From Flaccisagitta enflata (lineage: Eukaryota > Chaetognatha > Sagittoidea > Aphragmophora), in contig OZ231128.1 of NCBI GenBank assembly GCA_965153355.1, positions 31,682,001-31,746,000 of the forward strand: 64,000 bases of DNA, in the 5' to 3' direction. The position numbers were made by a program, and so were the translations under genes. This document shows positions 23,447-33,750 of the stretch, piece by piece. The notes under the pieces were generated by a model. The model did not search any database, was not told the DNA's origin, and saw nothing but the letters and a program-made list of their open reading frames with translations. Numbering within the stretch: the stretch's first letter is position 1; each line of letters begins with the position of its first letter.

Positions 23447-23611
23447 GTCGCGACTCTACACCCCGCTGTGTTGGTCGGTCCGTTGGTCCATCCATCTGTC
23501 ACACTTTACTTTTTTTTGGCCTCCCTGCTTTTGCCCAAATGATCAAGTGACCTCAAACAGCAGCCCTGCCCACCCACACGCGACTGGGGTAGCTGCATAT
23601 CCGGCCCTGTT
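23447..23611 (+). mobile_element. HP element copy
   Basis: Shortened left hairpin (AGTCGCGACT), GGTCGGTCCGTTGG array, TTTTGCCCAAATGATCAAG, CCCACCCACACGCGACTGG and the GGCCCTGTT end. Lies in the intron between exons 2 and 3. Confidence 0.8.
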
Positions 23612-23751
23612 ATGGATAGAGATTCACACTGAAAGAATCATTACTTGGATCTGGCGCCCTATCAGAAGCTTTACTGATGGTCATAATTGAATAAATCTCA
23701 TGAAGACAGCATGCATGCAAAGGCAAGATTTGGTGTGTCAATGTAGGAAAA

Positions 23752-23944
23752 ACAAGGCCGGATACACGGCTACCAAAGTCACAGTGCGGTGGGCAGGGGC
23801 CATATTTGAAGTCACTAGAAATTTGAGCCAGAGCAGTGAGGTCAAAGAAATAAAATTATTAAAAACAGTAAAGTGCGACCAACCGACGAATCAACCAACC
23901 GACCAACGGACAAAGTGACTTGTAGAGTCTTGTGCACGCGACTA
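23752..23944 (-). mobile_element. HP element copy
   Basis: ACAAGGCCGGATACACGGC end, GCGGTGGGCAGGGGCC, CCAACCGACC array and a worn hairpin (GAGTCTTGTGCACGCGACT) followed by AAAAAA. Confidence 0.82.
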
Positions 23945-24015
23945 AAAAATGTTATCATAAGAGACAATGCTTATGTTCAGGACTATACGACTAAAAAAAA
24001 ACTCATTAAAATCTT

Positions 24016-24471
24016 TTTAGTCACATGCATGCGACTCTACAACACACGTTGTCCAACTGTCCGTCGGTTTGTCGGTCTGTTGGTCACACTTGATATTTTC
24101 ATTACCTTATGTCGTCTTTAGTCATTTTAGGTCATTTATAGTCATTCTAAGTCAGTTCATGCACTTACTCGGAAATAGTACTCTTGACTTTTTTAACTCC
24201 ATCATTTGATGATGGTTAACTCCATTTCCTACATCATCTTAAACTTAGTTTAGTGTATTGACGTATGCAACGTATGCACGGTCTCCATGACGAATAAAAA
24301 GATCATTTTACTGATTCATTAAGATCAGTCATTTGTGTCATTTTAAGTTTTTCTACATAATTTTTAGGTATTTTAAATCACTTTAAGCTATTTTAAGTTT
24401 TTTAAGGAATATTCAAATCATCCCGAGTCATTTGTGTCCCGCATATGACCTATAGGTGATGGCCTTGTTGT
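24016..24471 (+). mobile_element. HP element copy (type B)
   Basis: Hairpin AGTCACATGCATGCGACT, CGTCGGTTTGTCGG, AGTCATTTTAGGTC words and CCCGCATATGACCTATAGG ... GGCCTTGTT. Confidence 0.78.
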
Positions 24472-24472
24472 G

Positions 24473-25714
24473 TTCCACGATAGTGGAACACCAAAGTTCC
24501 ACAGATTTCTCCGTTTGTCTGTTCGTTCGTGTATGTCATACTTGCAGTTCAGTTCTCTCCAATGAATATCATGTACCCATAATTTTCCGATGTATCTCAC
24601 ATCACCCAGCTTTCTCCAATGTATGTCACACAGCCCTGAATCCTCCAATGTATGTTACACCACCTATTTTTCTCCGTTGTATGTCACATTATCCAGTTTT
24701 CTCCATTGCATGTCACACAGCCCAGAATCTCCAATGTACACTTTTTTTTTATAAGAGACAACATTTTTCAACTCAGCCTGGATGTTCTTAAATTTTTTGC
24801 TGTTTTGAGGCTCAAATTCTCTTAAATTGTTCTTATTTTTTCAACGCGTGAAATAGGGAAAACAATGTAAAAATACGCTATTTATATGGAAAACAATGTA
24901 TAAATACACTATTTTGTAGTGTTCTTTCATGTATCTTCAATTGAAAACTTGTTAGTTACTATAAAACTTGAAATATCTTGTTCAATGTGACAAATAAAAC
25001 CAAAAAAATCTTTTTCTGAAAAATTTACAAATTTTTCAAAAAAGTTTAAGGATTGTGATATGTTTTATCAAGAGACTCAAAAAAAATTTTCTAAAAAATT
25101 TCCAAAGGTGAATCTCAGCCTGGGCATTCTCTTATTTTGTTCTTAAAATTTTGGCAAATCTCAGCCTCATGTCTCTTATAAACTGGTCTCTTATAAAATA
25201 AAAAAAGTGTATGTCACACTATTGAGTTTTCTCTCGATGTATGTCACACAGCCCAGAATTCTCTGATGTATGTCACACCATCCAGTTTTATCCAGTGAAT
25301 GTCACACAGTCCAGAATTCTCCAATGTATGTCACACAGCCCAGAATTCTCCAATGTATGTCACACAATCCAGAATTCTCCAATGTATGTCAAACCACCCA
25401 GTTTTCTCCCATATATATTATGCAACCCAGAATACCTCGATGTATGTCACACCACCTAGTTTACTCCAATGTATGTTAAACAGCCCAGAATTCTCCGATG
25501 TGGCAGTGGGATCACCTACAAGTGGCAGTGGGACCGCCCAAAGGCGGCAGTGAGAGTGCCCATAGGTGGCAGTGAGGTCGCCCACAGGTGGTAGTTAGGC
25601 CGCCCACAGGCGGCCATTATCTAGACACAGATTTGTCGGGTTATTAATATTAGAAGTGTTTTATGAATTATTGCCTTTCTTTTTCATGCCCAATCAAGTT
25701 TTCGTGGAACACAA
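24473..25714. mobile_element. Possible element with TTGTGTTCCACGA inverted ends around a 29-bp array
   Basis: TGTTCCACGA at the left (24476) is inverted at the right (TCGTGGAACACA to about 25712). Inside is an array of about 29-bp units (CCAATGTATGTCACAC / CAGCCCAGAATTCT), 24545-24735 and 25210-25500, then a GGCAGTGGGACCGCCCA array (25503-25615). I saw no clear target duplication. Confidence 0.45.
24739..25209. mobile_element. MITE inserted in the 29-bp array, TA target duplication
   Basis: Inverted ends: CACTTTTTTTTTATAAGAGAC at the left (21 bases with one variable T; core TATAAGAGAC) and GTCTCTTATAAAATAAAA to AAAGTG at the right, with TA on each side. AATCTCAGCCTG words are inverted inside. 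The array unit continues across the insertion. Confidence 0.75.
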
Positions 25715-25821
25715 TATGGCGAATGCCACTAGTTCTTACTACAGTGGCCCCCAAAAAGTTAACTTATTATTCAGTGTCTTTAAAAAAGTACTGATTGTAT
25801 GTTGAAATCAAAGGAAAATAC

Positions 25822-28294
25822 CTAGTTTCGCGTATTCAAATACCGAGTTGAGGTTGTCATAGCAATCATTGGCTTTGAACATTAAAGCGCATCGCGCATT
25901 TTGTGAACTTTGTGCATTCTCCGTATTGATGATGTGAAAATTGAAAAGATATGTCGATGCCGCTTTATCCCCGGACCAAAGGATTTCAATAAACCCTTTC
26001 TTCACTCCAGGTTTATCTAGTAAAAGAAGACCTTTTTCTTTCAGCATTAAAATGGTCTGACATACATACTTTTTTAAATCATTGTGAAAGACCAGTGGGC
26101 AGTCTTCAATAACGGTACACTTTGCTCCTTTTTTCTCACTCTCTGGATCCTCTTGTGTGACTATAAGAGGAATATATACATCTGCGTAGCTACCATAATC
26201 TTCTTGTATCTTTTTCAGCTGTTGCTCCACCCAGTAGAAGCTTAAAACTTTTACATTGCAACGCTTGAGATCTTGTATAAGAATTTTGAGAGCAGAATTG
26301 CTGAGATTTAAGTCATGACGTAGTTTAAGAGGATCTACTGGTTCCAATTGCTCAATATTACAGCGCTGTAAAACCTCACGCATTACTCCAGATTGCTTCA
26401 GCATTCCTGAGAGTAAACCAACCATGTCTGAAGTTGCAACTTTTGCCAAGGACAGAAATTTTTGGGTCAAGTACTGCATTTGCCTCTCTGAAACTTTCTT
26501 TTTCCTTGCTTTCTTTTTCCTTGCAACTGGAATTTTAGCCAAATGCACCTTTGGACCTCGCCTTTGAGGAACTTTAAATTGAGAATTTTCCTCGACAGAA
26601 TAAGGCTTCAACAAGAGCCAAATTGAATCTGCTGATTTTGTTACTTGTTTAGTACCACTAGGTGCTGTTTTAGATACGCGGGCGCCAGTTACTTGTCCCT
26701 GGGTTGATTGATGAACGCCAGTTTGCTTAGGAGCACTGGTTTGTTGATGAACGCCGGACTGTTGAGAGGCGTCGGTTTGTTGATAAGCACCAGTTTGCAG
26801 ATGAGTGCCTGTTTATAGATCAGCGCCAGGTTGTAGATGAGCGCGGGCTTCTTGATGCGCGCCAGTTTGTTGATGAGCCCTGTTTTGTTGATAAGCACCA
26901 GTTTGCAGATGAGTGCCTGTTTATAGATCAGCGCCAGGTTGTAGATGAGCGCGGGCTTCTTGATGCGCGCCAGTTTGTTGATGAGCCCTGTTTTGTTGAT
27001 GAGCGCCGCTGTTTTGTTGATGAGCGCCGCTTTGTGGATGACTGCCGGTTTGCTGATGAGCGACGGTTTGCAGATGAGCGTCGGTTTGTAGATGAGCGCC
27101 AGTTTGTAGATGGGCGCCAGTTTGATGATGAGCGCCAGTTTGCAGATGAGCGCCAGATTGTAGATGAGGGCCAGTTTGCAGATGAGCGCCAGTTTGTTGA
27201 TGAGCGCCAGTTTGTTGATGAGCGCTGGTTTGTAGATAAGCGCTGGTTTGTAGATAAGCGCCAGTTTGTAGATGAGCGCCAGTTTGTAGATGAGCGCCAG
27301 TTTGTAGATGAGCGCCAGTTTGTAGATGAGCGCCACTTTGCAGATGAGCGCCACTTTGCAGATGAGCGCCAGTTTGTTGATGAGCGCCTGCAGTCTGGTG
27401 ATGAGCGCCAGTTTGTAGATGAGCGCCAGTTTGTAGATGAGCGCCGGTTTGCAGATGAGCGCCAGTTTGTAGATGAGCGCCAGTTTGTAGATGAGCGCCA
27501 GTTTGTAGATGAGCGCCAGTTAGTAGATGAGTGCCAGCTTGTAGATGAGCGCCAGCTTGTAGATGAGCGCCAGCTTTTTGATGAGCCACAGTTTGTAGAT
27601 GAGCGCCGGTTTGTAGATGAGCGCCGGTTTGTAGGTTAGCGCCAGTTTGTAGATAAGCGTCGGTGTGTGGACGAGCGACAGTTTGATGATGAGCGCCAGT
27701 TCGTAGATGAGTGCTAATTTGTAAATGAGCGCCAGTTTGTAGATGAGCGCCAGTTTGTAGATGAGCGCCAGTTTGTAGATAAGCGTCAGTTTGTAGATGA
27801 GCGCCAGTTTGTTGATGAGCGCCAGTTTGTAGATGAGCGCCGGTTTGTAGATGAGCGCCGGTTTGTAGATGAGCGCCAGTTTGTAGATGAGCGCCAGTTT
27901 GTAGAAAAGCGCCGGTTTGTTGACAAACATCAGTTTGTTGATGAGCGATGGTGGCTTGATGGGCGTTGATAGCTTCATGAGCACCACTAGATGAAGAAGC
28001 ATCGGTTACTTGACTGGATTGAGGTTCCATGACTTCAGGAAAGTGAGTAGGAATTTTGAGCGCCAGAGTAGTTTTCTCAGAGGCTTTAGATCTCAGCGCC
28101 TCCATCAGTGCATTGAGGTCAATCTTTTTTTGCAAAATTGGACTCTGCTCAATCACTGTAGACATCGGAACAAATTGTTTTCCACCATTTGAGTCTTCTT
28201 CCGAGATGTCTATTACTTCTATAGGAGGATATGAACGAGTATCATCTGAATCTGGATTTTCAGCTGGGGAAGGATTGCCGTTGAAGAGATTCAT
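25822..28294 (-). CDS. Transposase-like gene, exon 2 with GAHLQT hexapeptide array
   Basis: Acceptor GTGCAG before 28294 and donor CTAG|GTATTT after 25822; 2473 bases, leaving phase 1, which fits exon 3. Order: a Ser/Asp/Glu-rich N-terminus (SDDTRSYPPIEVIDISEEDS), an array of about 70 hexapeptides of GAHLQT type (27990 to about 26700), a linker, a lysine block (ARKKKARKKKVS), then the conserved region with LNLSNSALKILIQDLKR, YIPLIVTQED, and EILWSGDKAAST followed by FNFHIINTENAQSSQNA. The GDK..S box and ALMFKAND resemble the first catalytic-Asp block of the same invertebrate family. Two TAA codons (26921-26923, 26813-26815) sit exactly where other units have CAA. Confidence 0.72.
26700..27990. 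repeat. 18-bp coding minisatellite (exon 2)
   Basis: Unit on the plus strand: TTTGTAGATGAGCGCCAG, about 70 copies. A perfect or nearly perfect 108-bp (six-unit) duplication covers 26781-26888 and 26889-26996 and has copied a unit carrying TAA. All frames on the minus strand are largely open, so shadow ORFs abound. Confidence 0.95.
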
Positions 28295-28322
28295 CTGCAC
28301 ATATCAATCAGTTTTGCAGTTT

Positions 28323-28480
28323 TTAGTCGCGGACACGCGACTACACCTTGCCGTGTCGGTCAGTCCGTCGGTCCATCCGTCCGTCCGTCTGTCCATCATT
28401 TTTGAATTGCGAGCAGTTTTTGCATTACTGCTCCTGCCCAACCATCCGCGCCTGGATTGCCGTGTATCCGGCCTTGTTTA
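28323..28480 (+). mobile_element. HP element copy in intron 1
   Basis: Hairpin AGTCGCGGACACGCGACT, GTCCGTCGGTCC array, GCTCCTGCCCAACCATCCGCG and GCCGTGTATCCGGCCTTGTT. Confidence 0.87.
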
Positions 28481-28573
28481 ATCCCTTTCTAAAATATTGG
28501 ACTGACTTACTTTCAAAAAATAACACCCAATCACTACGGAAAATACTCTAACTAAAAAAGAATTCGAATTTAC

Positions 28574-28612
28574 CTCTGGTGTTAAACTTGGATATTCCAA
28601 TTCGATTTCCAT
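28574..28612 (-). CDS. Transposase-like gene, exon 1
   Basis: A 13-codon first exon: MEIELEYPSLTPE, ending GAG|GTAAATT. It is phase 0 and joins in frame to exon 2 (MNLFNGNPSP). The ATG could be internal if transcription starts further up. An HP element lies in the 279-bp intron. It is supported by splice sites and phase alone. Confidence 0.5.
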
Positions 28613-28784
28613 CTGCCAAATTTGATGCACATGATGATTCTCATTGATTATTAGTGCATAGATATAGATACAAATTTGAAACCTGCTTGCTAGCTAAGCT
28701 TACCCAATCCCTTTTTAACTTGGATCATCAAGGTAACCTTTATTTCTTTTTTGATTGAATGGCGCAAGGTATGTTTTCGACGTA

Positions 28785-28892
28785 AAAGATTATGATGAGG
28801 ATGAGGATGAGGATGAGGACGATGATAATGGTGATGATGAGGATGATGAGGATGATGATGATGATAATGATGATAATGATGATGATGATGTT
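28785..28892. repeat. GATGAG / GATGAT tandem repeat
   Basis: Trinucleotide/hexanucleotide repeat of GATGAG, GATGAT and AATGAT units. Confidence 0.93.
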
Positions 28893-29025
28893 AACCTTTA
28901 CCTTGACTGATGCTTCTTTATCAGTATCTGCCACGTAAACGGTTTCCTTTTGAGGCTGTCCCAGCTGAAAATGAATAATAAGGAGCAGCAATGCGTGAAA
29001 ATGATGATCAAAACAAGCCAGGATT

Positions 29026-29206
29026 TTTAGTCGCATGCACGTGACTCTACACCCCGCTTTGTCCATCCGTCCGTCTGTCGGTCGGTCTGTCGTTCTGTCA
29101 CACTTTTAATTTTTTTATCAATTTCATTTCTTTAAGTCATTTAAAAGTATACATTCTTAGTCAATCTGTAAGTCTCGCACGCGACTTATGGGTGTTGGCC
29201 TTGTTT
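29026..29206 (+). mobile_element. HP element copy (type B, short)
   Basis: Hairpin AGTCGCATGCACGTGACT, GTCCGTCTGTCGGTCGG, AAGTCATTT words and CGCACGCGACTTATGGGTG ... GGCCTTGTTT. Useful as the unexpanded reference for 7368-8937. Confidence 0.87.
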
Positions 29207-29494
29207 TTTCTTCAATGAGTTATAATCGTATGTAAAACAAGATGAAATGATCGTTTTCATACTTGAGATCTCTTTAAGCTTTTCCCAGGCCTGTAAATTA
29301 ATGACTTCCCCCCCCCCCGGTCTGGAGATGGGGAGGAAAATCAAAGGGGAAAAAAGAGAAAAAAAGGAAATTTGGGAAAAGATAACTTTTGACAGTACCA
29401 AATCATAAAACACAATGAGTAAAACACAATTTAACACTATTTAAACCTTAGCTTCATTATTTTATTGCTTTAGAGGGAAGAAAATCATAGATAT

Positions 29495-29668
29495 AACAAG
29501 GCCGGATACACGGCCATCAGTTGCGGACGGGTGGGCAGGGGCGGAAATACGCGTTTTCCCACTTTTCAACTCGAGCGTGACGGACCAACCAACCGACCGA
29601 CCGACCAACCAACCGACCGACGGACGGACAAAGCCTCTTATAGAGTTGCGTGTCCGCAACTAAAAACA
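29495..29668 (-). mobile_element. HP element copy ('GTTGCGGA' subfamily)
   Basis: ACAAGGCCGGATACACGGC, subterminal CAGTTGCGGACGGGTGGGC, CCAACCGACC array and hairpin AGTTGCGTGTCCGCAACT followed by AAAAA. Confidence 0.88.
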
Positions 29669-29905
29669 CAATGCGTCACGTTGCGTGGAAGAAAATCAAA
29701 GAGGGGGGGGGGAAATTAAAAGCGACTGAATGATACACGCCCTTGGTTTTTCCTCAATTTGTTTCTTTCAGAGCACATACACAAATTTTTTTTTACCGTT
29801 TCGCAAATGATATAAGAAACCTACCATCTATGACACCTAGTTAAGGTAAGCACAAGAACAATGATAAAACAACCAAAACCTCAACAACTGCATTGCAAAC
29901 AATAA

Positions 29906-30055
29906 CAAGGCCGGATACACGGCAGGACAGTCGCGGACGGTTGGGAAGGAGCAGTCATGCAAAAACGCTCAGAATTGTTAAATGTGATTTATCACGGATG
30001 GACCGACCACCGACCGACACGGCAAGATGTAGAGTCGCGTGTCCGCCATCAAAAA
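29906..30055 (-). mobile_element. HP element copy
   Basis: ACAAGGCCGGATACACGGC, CAGTCGCGGACGGTTGGG, GACCGACCACCGACC and GAGTCGCGTGTCCGC with the last arm worn. Confidence 0.83.
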
Positions 30056-30325
30056 ACCGCTCGCTATCAACCACCACGACCATAAATTACCCATTTACTG
30101 ATTTATTCTCCGACGTATTTACATTGGTCTTTTCGAGGACGTCCAATCTGCAAATAATCAGGCCTTTTTTTAGTGAATTTTTTGACAGAGCCAATCGGGC
30201 TCTCTCCTCACAATTTTACAGAGCCCGACTGGAAAACAGCGAGCCCGACAGAAAATAGCCATTTTTGTCAACTTCCTAATTATGTAAGCCTACATCGTGG
30301 CACTAGCATATGGCAATGGTTTTTG

Positions 30326-30930
30326 GGCAGCGGCCCCGAAGGGGTCAATGACCTATGCTTTCACATATATGGGGGATTGTCTCCTTCTCCTTCTTCTCCT
30401 ACGTCCTTCAAATCCCAGTCTCGAGGCCCAAATTCCAGTCTCAAGGCCTGAATTCCAGTCTTGAGGCCCAAATCCCAGCCTCAAGGCCCACAAGGCTCAA
30501 ATCCTAGCCTCAAGGCCCAAATCCTAGCCTGAGGCCCAGATTTCAGTCTTGAAGCCCAAATCTCAGCCTCAATGTCAAAATTCCCAGCCAAGAGGCCAAG
30601 ATCCACACTGAGGCTCAAAACCCAGCCTCCAGGCTAAAATTTAAATAGCCTTGAGGCTAGGATTTGGGGGCCTTGGAGGCTGGGACATGGGCCTCAAGAC
30701 TGGGATTTGGGCCCTGAGACTGGAATTTGGGCCTTGAGACTGGGATTTGCGGGGGGAGGCCCAATTCCAGGAGGAGGAGGAGAAGAAAATTCCCTATGTG
30801 TGTGAAAGCATAGGTCATCGACTCCTTCAAAATGCGCTGCCCTGCTCCTTAACTTCAACCTCAACCTACTTAGGCAGGGCACGGGTACCGCTGACCATCT
30901 AACGCTTTTGCGACTATTTGTACCTCTGTA
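30326..30930 (-). mobile_element. Family C core, complete fold-back
   Basis: GGGCAGCGGCCCCGAAGGGG and ATGACCTATGCTTTCACA, pyrimidine run, an array of GAGGCCCAAATCCCAG units that switches strand at about 30650, then the inverted copy GTGTGTGAAAGCATAGGTC, and GGGTACCGCTGACC, AACGCTTTTGCGACT. Confidence 0.8.
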
Positions 30931-31023
30931 AACAGAAATACGAGAGAATGAGGCCAGATATACGGTTTTCCTAATTACGTGCGGGTGGACAGAGGCAGTA
31001 ACAAGGCTGATCAAGTATTTGGG

Positions 31024-31147
<124 letters not shown>

Positions 31148-32201
31148 ACCTCAACGAATGGATCAATAGATTCAGTGGAGAAGCTCATTTATCTATTAGC
31201 TGCTCACATTTCTAAAAAGAGACGTTGAGGAACTACATTTGCTTTCTGACTTATTACTTTTGAATAACTCTCAACTTGTAAACAGTATGCGCCCTTGAAA
31301 TTTTACAAAAATGGTCAAATCCACTTGGGTCTAAAATGTGTCACCAAATCACAGAGAGCCCGCCGGGCTCAGGGCCAGCAAAAAGTGAGAGCCCGACACC
31401 AAAATAGGGAGCCACGGGCTCGCGGGCTTGCTCTAAAAAAAGGCCTGCAAATAATGATCATCATTCTAAGTGTCACATTCTGGCCTGTTTTATATGTCAC
31501 ATATGGGAGGGATATTGTTCCACTTCTCATGTTCACATGACATTCACGCTGTATGGGAACAAACCCTAGGTTGTATCAAAAGATAACTAAGATAACAAAG
31601 CAGACCAGGCAACGATGCGTCCGGAATGTGTCTCCACGTGTAATGAATTTGGTGCTAGATATGAGACATATATGGAGTGACGGAGGGACAAACTGACTGA
31701 TAAAATGACTAAGTGTTAACAACCGATGGGCCAACATATTGAAGGACATACGGGTTATTCGGTCGTGAGCACATGACTAAAAATTGGTTTTATGATATTC
31801 AAAAACTAAATCGGTAGTGCATATCAGTGGAATATCAGTGGAAAATACCCTTAAATTTCGCTTACAGCAAGACTTGGACATTTGTTGTTCTTTTGACGAA
31901 GAGACTCGTGATGACGAAGGGCGGACTCTTTGCAGAAAGACCGACCACACTCCTTGCAAATGTTCCCCTCTAACGTTGTCACCAGTATGAAGCATCGATC
32001 TTTTTGAAGATGTTCTGGGACAACCCAAAGAAAAACATCTTAATGCTTTTGTAAATTTGGACGAAGAATGGACCGAGAATAGATGAACGGACAAACAGAC
32101 GAACAGACACACCCTCTAAAAAGAGATGTGTTCCTGCCGGTCGCATCTAGAAACTAAGGGAAAAACAAGGTGTCGTATCCACATCCTGTGCGTGTAAACT
32201 C

Positions 32202-32400
<199 letters not shown>

Positions 32401-32756
32401 TGAACACACATGAACACACATAAACACACATGAACATACATAGACATACATAAACACATATGCACGCAGACGCGCAAATGCGCAAATGTGCAAACGATCA
32501 GACTTACGCTCGCACCTCATTTTACGTTGCCGTTTTTTTTCTAGATGTTGTTGTTAGTGTTGCTGTTGAGGTCTATGTTATTGTTGTTGTTTTTGTGAGG
32601 CTGATATAGCTCGAATGCACTGAATAAGCAGTCTTACTGACCAACGGACGGGCAAACCAAGGGGCTGAGGAAGTGATCGTCTTACATAGTAACTCACAGT
32701 CACAAAACATACAAAAACTGAAAAAAAAAACAGGACACGCTATTAGAAATGAGCTT

Positions 32757-33017
32757 TTATTTATCACCTTTCCATCCTTTTATCTTCTCGTAACTTCGGA
32801 GACAATTGCGACAAGTTACACGCGCATTACATGGAGTCTCAGCTGGTGAATCAATCAGTCCTTGTTGATGGCTGGAGGTCACGATGTTTCTTCTACTTGC
32901 ATGAGATTTGAAAGCGTCTTCATCATCAAAATTGAGATTACACGGCACACAATTAAAGTAGTAAGACATTATGCCGATTGAAAATAGAAAAAAAATCAGT
33001 GAAATCACCGAGGTCAT
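32757..33017 (-). CDS. Possible small secreted cysteine-containing peptide
   Basis: 86 codons. The start codon has A at -3 (GAAAATGA). Residues 1-18 (MTSVISLIFFLFSIGIMS) look like a signal peptide. The rest is polar with five cysteines (C.PC near residues 25-28, then C, C..C near 63-72). The stop TAA overlaps an AATAAA polyadenylation signal. It may instead be a first exon with the donor missed. I do not recognise a family. It lies in a repeat-poor pocket between a CA array and an HP/family C fragment. Confidence 0.4.
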   Translation of the reverse strand: MTSVISLIFFLFSIGIMSYYFNCVPCNLNFDDEDAFKSHASRRNIVTSSHQQGLIDSPAETPCNARVTCRNCLRSYEKIKGWKGDK

Positions 33018-33109
33018 TTTCTCGACATCTTCACGTTTACTGTAAAAGTGATTTCCATAGACGGATTTTATCCAGAGATTCGAATCTCATTCTAATTCGC
33101 GATTCAGTT

Positions 33110-33300
33110 GAGTGTGTACAAAGAAGAAGAAGGAGAAGAAGGAGGAGGAGAAAATTCCCCATATGTGTGAAAGCATAGGTCATTGACCCCTTCGGCGCCG
33201 CTGCTCAAAAAGGGGACCGACCGACTGACCAACCAACCGACTAACCAACGGACCGACCGACTGACCGACCAACCGACTAACCAACGGACCGACATAACCA
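33110..33300 (-). mobile_element. Family C end plus HP array
   Basis: Purine run, CCCCATATGTGTGAAAGCAT, AGGTCATTGACCCC, CCGCTGC, then CCAACCGAC units up to a poly(A) run at 33305-33329. Confidence 0.65.
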
Positions 33301-33717
33301 TAGCAAAAAAAAAAAAAAAAAAAAAAAAAGATTGCGGAAAACAAAAACTATGCAAAACCATACTTAACGTTATCAGATTTTCATAAGAATTGAACTGAAG
33401 CTTAAGTATATTGTGTAGATGGTTGGGTGCAAAAATTATTGAATTCCTGCAATTTTCTTGCGGTAGAGAGCAATTTGAGTAAAAAAAGTGAAGTTTTAAA
33501 AATTGATGAAAATCAAAGGAAAACACATTTTCAAATGACAAGGAAAATAAAAAATGCTCTTATAGCTAAAGTTTTTGGATTTTTCGCATGATTTTTTAGC
33601 TGCTACCTCCTGAGTATGTCTCCAAGCTACTGTAAAAATTTCATGAAGGTCGAAGCATTTCTTTTATGGAATGAGAATACCACTTAGTATAAAAAGATAA
33701 TGGGCAAATCACATCTT

Positions 33718-33750
33718 NNNNNNNNNNNNNNNNNNNNNNNNNNNNNNNNN
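33718..33750. other. Assembly gap (33 N)
   Basis: Undetermined bases. The sequence on each side differs in composition (AT-rich left; T/G-rich right), so contig order or gap size may be uncertain. Confidence 1.

Noticed and set aside
27034-27639. 201-codon plus-strand ORF (DERQFV repeats) and two minus-strand ORFs of LALIYK repeats.
   Set aside because: Alternative frames of the 18-bp VNTR. The frame in phase with the conserved exon 2 sequence is the GAHLQT one.
18165-27990. CRISPR-like arrays (regular short repeats at 18 kb, 25 kb and 27 kb).
   Set aside because: Units are contiguous without unique spacers, and the genome is animal. They are minisatellites.
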